From positions 33,423,470-33,487,469 of the forward strand of contig OX393578.1 of NCBI GenBank assembly GCA_947652605.1: a DNA stretch of 64,000 bases, given 5' to 3'. The position numbers were made by a program, and so were the translations under genes. The notes beneath the pieces were generated by a model that saw only the letters and a program-made list of their open reading frames with translations, did not search any database and was not told the DNA's origin. Below, one piece after another: positions 33,068 through 46,299 of this stretch; the first letter of the stretch is position 1; the number at the start of each line of letters is the position of its first letter. The stretch is from Elmis aenea (taxonomy: Eukaryota; Arthropoda; Insecta; Coleoptera; Elmidae).

Positions 33068-36000
33068 TTACCAATATTCCACTACTGAAATAGTCTTATT
33101 AATTGCATATTTGTTAACATATTCAAATAAGGTTCATAATATACACCGCTGTAGTTTTAGCGTCTAAAAAATTAAGACGACAATTAATTAATTAATAGAA
33201 TCTTACTTGGGTGTCTTATTATTTCGTTCCCATGGTAACTAAAATAAATTGTCAAATTTTTTGGTTAAATTATAATAAAAAACAAACAAATAGTTTTTTA
33301 ATAAAAATGTTGTCAGTTTAAGAATATTCCGAAAACATAAAGGTTTTTATTAGTGTGCAAAAAGTATTTCACACTAGTGCGGAAAGTACTTTCCACACAC
33401 CGTTTTGCAAATGTCTGCAATGTTTTGCTTACGGAAAGCCTACTTTCCGACACGGTCGTAAAAACTATGTATAGATAGGTATTTATGCATTTTATGTACA
33501 TTAGTAAACAATAACTCGAAAATATATTTATGTAATAAGACTTAAAACATTATTGAAAAGGTTCAGTTTCACTTATTTGTTTTTAAATACTTGAGAAATA
33601 TTACATATTGCCACTGAAGTGAAATTGAAGTGATACGAAATAAGTGGTGAGGGAATAAAAGAAATGGAGCATCACTGAAATACAATGTGTACGACATTTT
33701 AATATCAGCTTACATACTAAGAAAACAAGGAAAACAACTAAAATAACGATAATAACACAAATACATGTAATAAACGATATTATTTACATTTTATTGGCAT
33801 TAATATTGCATCTTAAAAATTAATTAAAAACAGGTTCTTCTGTTTTCAATAAAATTATTATGATAGCTATTAAAATGTTCATATTTGCATAAATATGAGT
33901 AATAAATACGAAAACTAATCAATGTCTGTTTAATAGGTTACATGTTTATGAAAGTAAAACAATAGCCTAAACTGTTTTTATTAAAAATAATAATATAATT
34001 AGTGAAAGCATGAAAAGAAATTATAAATAATACAATGAAATTGACAAATATTAAATGAACTGCCAAAAGGAGTTTGTAACAATAGTTTCAATAGGCAATT
34101 TTTGTAAAAAAAAAAGTGTTTTTTGCATTAATTGTAGTTTCATATAGATATTTATATTATTATTTTCATGTTGCAACCCCTGAATTTGCTAGTTTCACTC
34201 GAAAGAAACCTATTAACAGATTCGCTGCCGATTATGCCGATAGCCGCCTTTAACGTCACCCGAACAGTGCCGCCTTCGCCTATAGGCAAAGGCACCCAAA
34301 TGATTATAATTCATGTGAAGAGGTAATTCTTAATGCACCTATCAGCGCAGCCAGCAACAAATCCGTCATGTGTTTTTGAACGAAATATGCGTTGAATAAA
34401 TTAATGTTTCAGTTTGCGGGTTTGCACCAAACAATTAAGGCATCTTAGGTAAAGTTGATTTTTTTTTTAATACTTTAGATCTGTTTTTATTTTGGAGAAT
34501 TAGATTTTTAGGTATATCAAATCAATCACTGTGATGAAATTAATAGTAACAATTTGTCTTAACAAAATTTACTATAAATATTGCTCGAATATAATATTTT
34601 TTATAACTGAAATGTTACTGTACTATAATACACTGTGTAGTATACAGGATCTACAAAAGGTAATTACATCCTCGAATATCTCATTTGTTTTTAAAAATAA
34701 ATCTAACAAACCTTATATATCATTACATGTTGAAAAGAAATCCATTTAATATATTTAGTTTAATAATTTAATACAAATAACAAATAACATAAATATATAT
34801 TTGACAGTTTTATAGGTATATCTTAAACAGACGTTATTTAACATCCCTTTACAAATTACTTTTGTTTGGTTTAAAGTCGAAATCAAATGGTACCTGTAAT
34901 TATTTTTCCAGTAATGTAAATATTAATTCGTTTGTTAATATTAGTCTCGAAAAAAGTATGAGTTGATCATGAACTAACTCAACGTCTCTTTGCATAAATA
35001 AGAGTGAATTCGCTATCTGTTCAGATTTAAAAGTTGATTTATTATGCTTTAACAACAACAAAAAAACACTAAATTTTCTCATTTAGGCATGTAATACATT
35101 TTGGCCAACTAATAATATAAATTTTAAAATTTATCTAAAAAACAAAGTTTTCTAAAGTATTTAAAAAATGTATCTTTACGACTATACTGCTTAATTAATA
35201 AATAACATATGATTATTATCGTATACTTATAAAACGTACATCATTACTGTAACCGTAATTCTTAAAACATACAACAAAAAAGTAGAGTAACGTACCTAAT
35301 CAAATTATTGTGTGACGCGCAGCAGACAATCAAACAGTCGGCAAGTCTAGTTATTACACAAGTAGCTATATAATTTTGATCATTTGGTCAATTTACATAT
35401 TATTAACCTAGATTAGAGCTTTTTTCAAATCATTGAAATATTTTCTCAAGAAAACCTCCTATTAATTAAAAGTTAACAAAATAAAAGGTACCTACAACAA
35501 ATTAATTGCTGAACTGCAACTTCACCACAAATTCAACTTTTCCTTTTCACAATTCATCAACCTACATATATTCGTTTGTTAATTGCCTTAATTAAGAATA
35601 TAAATGAGCTATGAGGTCTAGTCATGAAACCTGAAGCGACAGAACATTTTCAATGACAATGTTTTATGGTGTTTTAACCATAAAAATGTGGAAAGTGGTC
35701 GACGTAGTCAGCGTGAAGCATCTCCAGGGTGCAAACGGTAATACAACAACTCCTGTAGTGTGCTCCGCAGGTAATCAACAACATGATGCGTCAAGTATTT
35801 GTTGAATTAGTTTTCAGTTAATGAACAAAGATATCTACTCACTAACGTTTTTTTCGCAAAACTAATGAATGTTCGAGTTCAATTAATCGATAATAAGTGA
35901 CTAATGATTCAACATATCATGTTTCATTTGAAATAATACACACAACCCAGCGGTGGTTGCACGATCCTAGTTTTCGAAGAGTGATAAAAAAATTGATTAA

Positions 36001-36165
36001 TTTGTTGTAAATGCCCACTAATTTAATATCATAATTAAATGACTTATCAATGGGCCCCCAAGTAGCCCACATAACTACTAAAAATCGGTAAAATAATCTG
36101 AAACGTATAAAAAACTATGGCAGTACCACTTTTTAATGGACCGATCTGCACTAGAAATATGTAAA
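33068..36165. other. Intron 1, few weak repeat traces
   Basis: Mostly AT-rich unique intron. About 33350-33465 holds GCGGAAAGTACTTTCC and CGGAAAGCCTACTTTCCG, a GGAAAGTA/TACTTTCC palindrome cluster of a dispersed repeat. About 34215-34300 is richer in G and C (GCCGATAGCCGCC and CCGCCTTCGCC), without recognised structure. Nothing coding. Confidence 0.35.
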
Positions 36166-36169
36166 TATA

Positions 36170-36323
36170 CAGTGTGGGGCAAAGGTCACTATCCCGTAAC
36201 ATTTTCTGTTGAAAAAAAGAAACATAATAAAGAATTATAATCAACCTGAAACTCCATATCAATATAAATCTATTACTGCGTCATCGGGGTAGCGACTTAT
36301 GAGGCACGCTGGCACGCACCCTG
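36170..36323. mobile_element. Possible small CAGGGTG-type element
   Basis: The left edge TATA-CAGTGTGGGGCAAAGG and right edge GGCACGCACCCTG-TATT look like termini of the CAGGGTG/TATA group, 154 bp apart. The interior does not pair convincingly. It may be an internally deleted copy or two unrelated ends. Confidence 0.3.
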
Positions 36324-36327
36324 TATT

Positions 36328-37757
36328 TCATAAAATTACCTCCTAACTATTTTATTTGTACCCACAGAAAAAAAAAGAATGTATTGTTTCGCTTTTGGAT
36401 TATCTAAAATCGGTGTGTTTGCTAAAATTTTAATTTTTTAATTGCTTATTAAAACCTTTGAGAGCACTTGAAAATCGTGTCCATTAAGTTAATACTAGCG
36501 GTTCCCAAATTTTTGACTTTTAATTTAATCCGAAAAGTACTGTAGACGCCTTTCAAGGGACTAATTTTTTTTAAATTATTATATCGGGGATAAAGAATAA
36601 CAAAAAAGGACAACATTTTTAGAAAAAAACGATGTGTATCAGCGAAACAGTAAACTTTATTATTTTATAATAAGCAGTTTCTTCATGTAACAAACAGAAT
36701 TAATTAGGATTAGCGTGACGGCTAAAGCAAGTTTAAAATGTTTGACAAACTTACACTCACAGATCAAACTCTGCATTTAGCTTGTTTATATATTTGGACT
36801 AGTTGTTTAAAAGTGCTGGAAATGTCTGTTCAAACAATCAAGTCGTAACAAATAACATTAAATATTGCAACGCATTGTTTAATAATTCTTTATATTCAGA
36901 GCGTAAATGCAACCAAAAGTTAATTAAACTATTTTTGTTAAACGATAATTTTCACGAACTATCACAAGAAATATCCACAAAATGTCTTCATTAGATTTTA
37001 AGTTTGGCGTTTGTACCCAAAAATAGTCATGGTGAATATCACCATAATATTATTTACGTAATTTTTTGTTTTAACAGATATTCAATAAAATGTATGCATT
37101 TGAACAAAATTACGTATACAACAACCCTTGGTTTATTAATACATACACGTATACGTCACATGATTGCCAAGTAATAATAAATAAGATGGTCAGTCAGTTG
37201 GACAACATAATTTTATAGTTTAACTAAAAAATGATATTAAATAATTCATTTCCAGAAAATTATCCGCCGCGTAGCCAGCCGCCCTTGGGCATTGCTTATT
37301 CTTATAATTTTGTCTTAGCTCCATCGAACGTGTTTCCTGCGGCGTTTAGTTGTTACCAAGCAACACCTTCTCGTGGCAACAAGACAAAATTACTGCAAAA
37401 TTATCAATGTCCTTGGGTTGTTATGCCTAAAATTAAATATACCTATACCACGTAAATTTAAACTTGTTTCGACACGAATTTCGGCAAAATTTGGTAATGC
37501 AGCTAATTGGAGACTTAAGAAACATCAAGATCAAATCAGGAATACCGTCGACTTTTGATATGGAACAACGATTGGACAATACACGTTTCATTTTTAAGGA
37601 TTTTCTACAAAAGGCAAAAATTTGCTAGACAGGAAAACTTTTGGTGGCAGAAAACTAATAACTTTTTTGGCGAAACGTGTGAAAGGAAACCTGGTCTCCA
37701 CTCAGGAGACTGCCTCAAGCAATATCATAAAAATTTCAAATTGTGATGAGCTAACCA
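36328..37757. other. Intron 1, nothing recognised
   Basis: AT-rich intron. AGCGGTTCCCAAATTTTT near 36500 resembles a hAT terminus without a partner. Short ORFs at 37231-37750 show no domain. Confidence 0.3.
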
Positions 37758-37912
37758 CGTTTGCTCCAGCAGGGCTAAGTACGATCTGGCGAACTGTTAG
37801 AAGCATGCGCAGTATTAATATAGCGTGCAATTATAGTCTCTAAAGGCACACCATATCGATACTGTGCATGCGTCTGACGTTCGTCGAATCGTACTTAGCC
37901 CTGTTGGAACAA
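37758..37912. mobile_element. Short inverted-repeat element
   Basis: TTTGCTCCAGCAGGGCTAAG followed by TACGATC at the left pairs with GATTCGT-type and CTTAGCCCTGTTGGAACAAA at the right. Inner GCATGCGCAGTAT pairs with ATACTGTGCATGC. Its ends resemble those of the larger element at 49032-49524 (GTTTGTTCCAACAAGCC). Confidence 0.65.
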
Positions 37913-39688
37913 AGCTAACTTTATTTATAAGAATACTATAGGGAAAAGTAAAAGTTAATTTTTTATTTTTATTTTAAACAAGTGACATTTTTATTTTTCC
38001 CCAATTTCTTAGATTTAAGTGAGAACCTGCCCAACAACAATATTAAAAAAATTTGGGGCTGCAGAGGGTTAATGTTGCACAATACTTTTTGAAGCTCTGC
38101 TTTTCTTAATATCCAGTAATGTTTTTTTTATCTACGTACATTGTACATTTGAATTACTGAACTATTTAAAGAATCAACAATCAACAATAATCGGGCGCAT
38201 ACAAACAAAATGAGTAATGATGAGAAATCAAAATACTTGCTGTGATTTAAACATCACTAATCAAACTTATAGTCATAATTCAGAACAATTTATTAGCAGA
38301 CGACTAAAGAACTTAAAAACCATAGGATGCATTATTTTAGATTTGAGTGTTCGGTAACCAAATATTTATATTAAAATTTGCGGTTTCGGTTCTGTTTAAG
38401 TTATTCATATTAATGAGGATTATGAGTTCGATTTGAGTTAAAGGCTCCAATTTGGAATTAAAAATCGTTATGTAGATAAATTCTGTTTGAGTCTCATTCC
38501 CTAAACAAAAATGCATTAAGGTGACTCGCAGATTTGTTACACACAAACTTGGAATAGATTTTATATCGGCAAGATAGCTTTCTGAAGCAAATCTTTTTCC
38601 TATCGTTTTATTTCAAATCATTCATTCGCGATGAATTTTAAGTTCTCATGAACAAACAATTTATTTTTATCGTTTCAATGAATTATAAATGCAGTAATTT
38701 GCAATAACTTAGATGATAAATTGTTTATTTTTAGTACACTTAATTAAAATGCTAAATAATAAGTCATTACTTGACTCAATTTTGTTTTTCAAATTAAGCT
38801 TATGATTTATATAATTCCATGATTTCAAATTTTGCGAAACTATTTTCGAATTCTTAATTCTATAAAAGCACTTTTATCATAATTAAGGACGAAACGTTAA
38901 TCCATTTACTTTTTCTGTTTATTTTTTATCATAATTCATCGGCGCGTTGAAACGTCTAGTTAATCATCGCACCACGACCTGTGTATGATGTTGCTGGTCG
39001 AAGAAAAATATGGAAAGGTAGACTTAATAAACAAAACTATAAATAATGGACGCAATAAAAATCAATTAAACAGTATTTTATTAAAACATTAACGGTCAAC
39101 GAAGGCACGCACGATTTCACATCTTTAAGTGCCCTTAAGCACGAAATGCAATGTCACGATTGTAAACTGTGCAGAGCACACTTGGACCAATCAAAACGAT
39201 TTAATATTACGACTTGAATCACTAGAAATAAAACATCAGATCGAAAGTACAGAGTTAAATCTTCAGTCGCCTGTTCATCACTCTTCATTTGTAGAAAGAA
39301 AAAAACAGGAAACAGTTTCGTGTCAGATTATTCGCTCGGTTTAAATAAATATTTTTGTGTTTTAAACCGCAGGCTATTGGTTTATATAAAGGTAGAATAA
39401 CGGTAACGTATTCTTAAAAATGACTAGTACTAGATGGTGCGGTGATAAGCCTTATAAGTAAAGAATATTTCTATTTTATTCTTATTGAATACAGACATCA
39501 CAATTAATATTCTCTGTACGACTTAATTTCCTTTAAACAAAAAGTAGTACCTATACGTTTAAAGACCAATAAAACTTTTTTATAACTACAGAATCTTTGT
39601 TTTGCTCCAAATAAAGTAGAAATACAACCCAATCCGTTACCTTTTATTTTATAATTTACAACAGTTAAGCAATTTGAATAAAAATCAT
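37913..39688. other. Intron 1, nothing recognised
   Basis: AT-rich intron. Short ORFs at 38337-38546 and 39129-39344 lack any recognisable domain. Confidence 0.35.
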
Positions 39689-39720
39689 ATATTATAATAT
39701 TATAATATTATAATATTATA
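39689..39720. repeat. TATTATAA microsatellite
   Basis: Four direct copies of the 8-base unit TATTATAA. Confidence 0.9.
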
Positions 39721-40226
39721 CGTATGTATATGCCAGGAACGCCTTTTCAAACTGTTTTCAACGACAACTCCTTTGGATCAGACACAATTCTTCGCGACCC
39801 TTTACCTAATGTCATAAATGCAATTGGTACTAATACTAACACTGTATATAGATACATACATAGTCGATTTACAGGTTTTTGCCCATACTTTTTTGCAACC
39901 CCGTTCGAGCGCACTTCTTTTGCACAAAGCCTGTTTGAGGGAAAAATAAAATACCTTAAGTAGAGAATGACGAATTGCAATGACTAAAAATAGTGTATGA
40001 AAACGAAAATGAAATTTTTCAATTAATTTACGATTTTCTAGGTACCTACAATAAGTTAATATTAAAAAATCGTGTAAGTACCAACTATTTACAGAATATT
40101 ACATTGACATGCAAAGTAAAAGTTTAAAAATACAAAACGAAAACAAAATTAATTTATCATATAAAACTTTAGTACACCAAAGAAAACTTTCGTGATGGCT
40201 GAAAAAAAAAGAAATACCTAGTTTAC
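39721..40226. other. Intron 1, nothing recognised
   Basis: Overlapping ORFs of 77-79 codons on both strands (39724-39980) show no domain. AT-rich otherwise. Confidence 0.3.
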
Positions 40227-40234
40227 CTTTAATG

Positions 40235-41250
40235 CACAGGTCCCCAAAATACGGCCCGCGGCTTTTTGAATACTGCTGTCATAAATAAAATACAGTAATC
40301 CTTCCATTTGTGCGGATTCACTTAAGCGCGGTTGAAAAATTTAATTTTTTTTTTAGTTATCTATCTTTATGACAGAATTTTTTAAAATACGCCGCCGCCG
40401 AATAACTGCCGCCTAAACGATTTTGAGATAATGGATCTTCTACTAATTATATAAGCTACAATTGGTGTACATTTAAAGGTGGCACAGTATTGCGTTAAAA
40501 TTTTACATTTGACCAATATTTTTTTAATGTTATGGGTATTTAGAGGCTATAACTTCGTATCTATCCTTTAAATTTGTAGTTTTCATCTCTTTTTTAAAGG
40601 AGGGATTACTGTACCCTGTACCTACAAACATGATTCATGGAAATTTAAAGTAACAAAATAACTCCAACCTACGAATTGGTAGCTTTTGCAACAATCAATA
40701 CGGAGAAGTCATTATTCAAAAGTAAAAACTTGATATAAGTTTTATTCTTTGTTGCCAGAAAATAAGTATGTAGATATAGTAACATCAAACATTTTGCAAG
40801 ATAAATGATTGCTGCATTTGGCAGTACTTACATCTGCAAACAATGTTAAGACTGAAGCATATTTAGTAAAAAAATCTTTCAAAACTAACCGGCCAACGGT
40901 CATTTGTATAGATTTTAAAAAATAGGTGTTTTAAATTTGACACCAAAAATCGATAAACTTATTTAAACTTTAAAGAAACAGTAACAAAGTTGTCATTAGC
41001 ACTCTTTTAATATATACTTGACGATGATGATTAATACGGTTTTGAGACAACCTTTTTGTTTATTTGAATTTTTTTAAATTTTTTTTTTGTGTTGAGTATA
41101 TTGAGTATTTGTTTAGTTGTACTTAAATTATTATTCTTGTTATACTTACACAATTATTTCATGTGAATAATTTTTTTTTTTTAATTCGGCTCACTTAGCA
41201 GTTTTAGTTCCCTTAGGTGGTTCTTCTCTTAAAAAGTTTGTGGACCCCTG
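40235..41250. mobile_element. Decayed hAT-type element
   Basis: The left end CACAGGTCCCCAAAATACGG followed by CCCGCGG and the right end AGTTTGTGGACCCCTG are degraded inverse copies of the hAT terminus CAGGGGTCCCCAAAC. The flanks are ctttaatg (40227-40234) and ctttaata (41251-41258), an 8-bp duplication with one mismatch. The 1-kb interior carries no intact transposase. Confidence 0.75.
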
Positions 41251-41258
41251 CTTTAATA

Positions 41259-43499
41259 AATTGGATATTATTGCTTATTCTGACACAATAAGTCGAATTT
41301 TGGCTTAATATTCGTCATTGCTGGTCTCATAGCAATCTCAATGTTCTTAAGACTTGAGCAGTATAAGTTACCAAATTATTTATAATTTTTTTCAAATATC
41401 TCTGCGACCCCAGCAGGGCTCGCGACCCTTAGTTTGAGAAGCTCTGGTATATATTTACTAATTAACTAATTAAAAACATTAAAATAAAAAATAAAAAACA
41501 ATCAATTTGTTTTAGCAGAATCAACGCAAAAAATCATAAATTAATCAGCAAAGAAAACCCATAAATCAAGTGAAATTTTAATTATGGTAATGAAAAAGAA
41601 ATCAAGTTTTATCTTATTCGACACGGTATCATTAGTCGCCGCCCGACTACACACACACACGATGTTGTTGCTGCATATTTGTATATAAGAGGGAGATTGT
41701 TTATGGTAGTAAGTTTTAATTATGTGGTTGGATATGGCTAACAATTAAAATAAAGGACATAGAACATTTTTTTTTTTTTAAATTTACTGCTTTTTAAGGC
41801 TACTAAAAATTATTTAGTTAGTTTGCAAGATCTTTGGAAAATAATTAAAGGTAAATGATTTTAAGGGCACTTAAGATAATTAATTTACGAAACTCAACAA
41901 TGACGTTGCTACTTGGCGTTTGCAAAGCATCTAGTCGTCTGACAGCGTTTTTTTAATGTTTGTAAAGTTTGTAATTTTTGTTTTTTGAAAACATGATTTA
42001 TATTTAACAAAGTTTGATGAGTTTTTGCTAGGGAACTATGGTTTAAATCTACATACACTATATTTACTTCCTAATTCAAAAAATACTTAGCGATGTGAGT
42101 TACTGATTTTTAAATTTTTACAATTTTACATTTTTTTCTAAACACGACGTACATACATCATATTAGCGTAGTTATCGACGATAGATAGGAATTCCACTCG
42201 AATAGGATAATAAAAGTTCGTCTCCTTTTAAAAAAATGCCTAGCGACGTTTGTGTATGAGTTGTTTACATACAAACGGCCTCTGTATGGAGAAATTAGAA
42301 ACGTTACGACAGAAAAATACAAAACTATTGCCAAGACGAACATAATGACGACTAATTAACAGCGGTTATTTATATGAATAGCTGGGCAGTACAAACACTT
42401 CAATCACATACCTATATGGTTAGAACTTGAAATGATTGAAAACGGGGAAGAGAGGCGAGCGCAGTCATCGATTAATAACTGTTGTAATTCCTAGATATTT
42501 ATCTTATAACGTCCACAAAAAATATGATGGCAAAAGTACTGTTGTAAGTGTATCGAAATCTCAGTTTCCTGCACTTGTACTATTTCCAGCAACATTTATA
42601 CTGTCACTCGTCTTATTTTTTTGAGATAATATCTAAAGAAGTCATTAACTCAGCGTAAATTACGATTTATGCTTGTAAAAAATGTAACGCAGTTAATCTG
42701 ACATTAAGTTTTTGTCGTTAAACATAGAATAATTGTTTATTTACACGGAAGAAAACAATTAAGAGTCAGATTATTTAAACAGAACCGACTGTCCGTAAAA
42801 TAACGTCTTTAAACTCGCCGTCATGCTTACAATTTATACAAAAACTAGGGTAGACATAAAGGTATACTGGTTCTTATAACGATTATTTTAGGCAGGGCCG
42901 TATTTCAAATTTTCAGATATGAGACCTTGACAAATAAATAAAAGGAAAAGAAAAACAACAATAGCATCACTTAAATCCCACTTTTTGAACAGAAATTGTT
43001 GTAAAAATTTAAAATAAAAAAAAATACACCTCGTACTGTTAGCGAGTATTATTATTTTCATCCAAAAAACATTCTGGTTCTGCAATTAATAATAAAATCG
43101 TCAAATCACTGTATAATTTTAATTTTTTACACTGCCTTTTGCAATGAAACAATTTTGAATCTTAACACTAATTTACGATTGTCTTTTGTCACTTCGTGTA
43201 ATAACAGGTTTGTTTGTTTTGATTCTTTTTTTTCAACAGATATACTACAGCGCGTCATAAAGCTACGACACCGTAAACAATTTTTGAAACTGTTTTAAGT
43301 GCTTTTTTTTGAACGGACTAAAAATTATTAGTCAGTTGCTTTGGGTACTTTATAACAGTAACCGAAATTACGAGAATAAAACAAAAAAGTTTTTTTTAAG
43401 GAAATGGAAATTAAATATTTTATATTACGCAGCAGTAAACACCAAATTAGGTGGGTTACCTGTGTATTATTTTTGTTCACAAAAATATCTTATTTTAAA
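41259..43499. other. Intron 1, minor repeats
   Basis: GCGACCCTTAGTTTGAGAAG followed by CTCTGG at 41420-41447 is a hAT-like right end without a partner. A (CA)n run lies at about 41649-41662. The remainder is AT-rich with short ORFs that show no domain. Confidence 0.35.
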
Positions 43500-44544
43500 C
43501 AGAATTATTTGTTTTTATTTTTATTAAAAATTAATTTTTATTACATTTCCATTGATAGTTATAGTATAATTTTTAAGATTTGATCGTTTTTTGTTATGTT
43601 AAATAGACTGTTTGCTATAATTTAAATAAACTTTGAACTGATTTTTCTCGAAAATTTTCTTATGTATGCATACTTGTTTAATACATGGTCGGATTCAGAA
43701 TTAAATTCTCTATCCGAATCCACAAAAAAATGTTTACTATACAGGGTGTGTAAAAATTGGCGGAAGCGCTACACGTGGCGATGTTCTTCGTAAAATTCTA
43801 AGTCGAAAATCTTAATACGAAAATGTTGTACCATGCTTGCTGTGTCTGCAAAGTGTCCTCAAAGTTTTGACATTTAGTTCTTTAATAAGCGGTATTATTT
43901 AATACTTGTAAATGAAAAAGTTTCAATTTGGAATAAAAATAAATTTCGAATAGTATTTTTTCCTAGATGTTGTGTTCTTCCTTTCAAAAATTGGTGTTGA
44001 AAATATGTAAATCACTGATTTGAATGAAAATAATACATATGGCAACATTGTCATTAGCTGTCATCTCTCTTTTTCTCGTAATTATTTCTAGTTTGTGTTT
44101 TACGATATCTAAAAGTTTGCAGCTATGTTTACGAACCGAAGGCTTTCAGTTCGAACAAAAATTGTAAATACCTAAGTAAAAATTGCTGATAAAAAAATGT
44201 CCAAACGCAAATCAATGTATGCAATGTTGCCAATTTTTTTTCTTCTTTAAATGGTTCCTGAGGCCATAGGAAGCATGGTACAACATTTTTGTATCAATAA
44301 TTTCGACTTAGAATTTTACGAAGGACATCGTCACGTGTAGCGCTTCCGCCAATTTATACACACCCTGTATAATTTAAGAAAAAACAGTAGCCTATCGCGG
44401 ATTTGACATACGTCATCGTAGAGATAACAAATGCACATCATTTAATAGAGAATTTGTCGCCGTTTCCAAAAACAAAGGTTTGTTGGGGTTATTTTCAATA
44501 ATTAAAAAGTTATAGGGATGCGGCAGTCAAACTGAATCACACGG
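43500..44544. mobile_element. Truncated hairpin related to 56215-56963, split by another hairpin
   Basis: Its interior (ATGGTCGGATTCAGAATTAA, the TATCGCGGATTTGACATACG block and the GCAGTCAAACTGAATCAC end) matches one half of the 56215-56963 element. The right end is CACACGG followed by TATA (44545-44548). The left arm is missing. The 43742-44367 element is inserted at TACTAT/AATTT, which is uninterrupted in the 56-kb copy (TACTATGTAATTT). Confidence 0.7.
43742..44367. mobile_element. Hairpin element, sister of 19231-19855
   Basis: The ends are CAGGGTGTGTAAAAATTGGC and its complement, with TATA at 43738-43741 and 44368-44371. The sequence follows the 19231-19855 element almost base for base along its length, including the TTTCGAATAGTATTTTTTCC block. 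Inserted in the 43500-44544 element. Confidence 0.87.
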
Positions 44545-44677
44545 TATAGTTTCTATATATTTGTTGCAAAAAATAACCGATCAGGCTGATTTTGTAAAAT
44601 TTTGCCTATCAAAGTTTGCCATGATTTCTTAAACAAGTGATGTTTGCATTATTAAATCTCTAAACGTCATTTCAAAG

Positions 44678-46299
44678 CAGGGTTGAGCAGATTTAAATCA
44701 ATTGATTTAAATCATGATTTAAATCATGATTTAAATCAAGTGATTTTTTTAAAAAAATCATTGATTTAAATCACGATTTAAATCAAGTGAAAAAAAAACA
44801 TCAATTTAAATCACTTATTATATGAGTTGGTAATAAAACATTTATAACAAAACAAAATTTTATTTTCTCAAAAAAAAAAAACATTAGGTATATGGTATTT
44901 ATGTATATAAGTATTTAAAAAAAAAAACAACAGTTCTTATATGTATATACGTATTAAATACATACTTATACGTAACGTAACGAAACGTAATTCATTTAAA
45001 ATAATATATAATAATATACATTTATAAATTTTTGGTATTGTAATGTTGGAATAAAAATACCAGTTTTGCAGCCTTTTCAGTTCCCAGTTTATTTCTTATT
45101 GTCGAATGGACCAATCCAAATGTTGAAAAAATTCTTTCAACTGAGGCCGAAGAAGTTACACTGCATATTAGTTGTGTTAATATTGGCCACACTTTATTAA
45201 TATCGGAAACATCTTTTTGTGATTTCCACCACTGTATTGGAGTAACATTATTAATAATTTCCTCACTAAACATAACAGATTTAAATGGATCAGATTTAGC
45301 TTCAAATTTTATTATTATGGGTAATAAACCACTGTGTGGGTAACTTTCTGCTGCTACTTTTAATGCTGCGTCTTTTTCATTATATTTTAAAGGAAATTTT
45401 GTTTTTCTAGGGTCTAATAAATAAGCCAAAAAATGGTACGGTGTCAAAGCTTGAGCATATCGTTTTTGAAATGCAGCCATTTGTTTAATATTTAATGTAA
45501 TAGTATCATCAAAAACAGCCTCAAGTTCTTTCCATGCTTCTACAGCATCAGCTAAAAATGCATCTGTTCTTTGTAATTTGTCTAAAGTTACGGAAATTGG
45601 TTTTATTATTTTTAAAAAATCTTCTGCCGATCGTTTCAGTTTAATGTTAGACTCCTTTTGGAATATTAAAGAATCAATTTGGTCTTTGTTCTCTTCACAA
45701 ATTTGTAACAATTTCTGCCATTCTTGTGTAAATATTTCCAAGCAATCTATAAAATGTTGCCAAACACTATCCCTTTTCCTTCCTGACATTATGTTGCGTT
45801 TATTTATGTGATGTGTACACGTTTGCTAACTAAAATGAACTGAATAACAGAATCTGGGATACCCTTACATACAAAACTGCATTTGCATGTTTAGACAAGT
45901 ATTTTCAGGCATAGAATTCGATCACAGGTCACATATAGTTGATGATGAATAGCAAGCATGGTTTTGTAGATCATATACTACACTTTGAAATATAAATATA
46001 ATCATACTGTTTATTGCTTGTTAAGACAAAGACTTAATTATATATAACATCACTATTTAGCACTGATTTTTTTCGAAATTTTTATTCATTATATTTAATT
46101 TTTTATTTTAACAAAAATTCTCCAATGAATTAAATATATTGGTTATTAAATATATTAGCACAAAACAGAAATAGCATGCAAATATGAACATTTGATTTAA
46201 TTTTTAAAAAATCTGATTTAAATCAAAAAAATCTGATTTAAATCAAATAAATCGATTTTTTTTATTTTTTTAAAAAAATCATGATTTTTATCAACCCTG
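44678..46299 (-). mobile_element. Internally deleted hAT transposon
   Basis: It begins CAGGGTTGA and ends TCAACCCTG (9-bp inverted ends), flanked by a perfect 8-bp duplication tttcaaag (44670-44677 and 46300-46307). The sub-terminal 120 bp on the left hold at least five copies of the palindrome GATTTAAATC and the right end two more, probably transposase-binding sites. The single ORF (45022-45789) keeps only pieces of a hAT transposase, so the copy is non-autonomous but young. Confidence 0.93.
45022..45789 (-). CDS. hAT transposase, internal deletion derivative
   Basis: 255 codons starting at an ATG. The first dozen residues (MSGRKRDSVWQHF) look like the start of a BED zinc finger, but the Cys and His ligands that should follow are absent. 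The frame jumps straight to the C-terminal half: LKIIKPISVTLDKLQRTDAF, YHFLAYLLDPR, TPIQWWKSQK, then the hAT dimerisation segment SVTSSASVERIFSTFG (about residues 210-230) and RNKLGTEKAAKLV. Family transposases are about 600 residues or more, so most of the catalytic RNase H-like region is gone. No stop or frameshift interrupts the remainder. It cannot cut DNA but could still dimerise, so a repressor role is possible and is only inference. Confidence 0.88.
   Translation of the reverse strand: MSGRKRDSVWQHFIDCLEIFTQEWQKLLQICEENKDQIDSLIFQKESNIKLKRSAEDFLKIIKPISVTLDKLQRTDAFLADAVEAWKELEAVFDDTITLNIKQMAAFQKRYAQALTPYHFLAYLLDPRKTKFPLKYNEKDAALKVAAESYPHSGLLPIIIKFEAKSDPFKSVMFSEEIINNVTPIQWWKSQKDVSDINKVWPILTQLICSVTSSASVERIFSTFGLVHSTIRNKLGTEKAAKLVFLFQHYNTKNL

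Noticed and set aside
36170..36323. Firm call of a complete CAGGGTG element
   Set aside because: The ends look right but the arms do not pair and the right flank is TATT, so it is listed only as possible.
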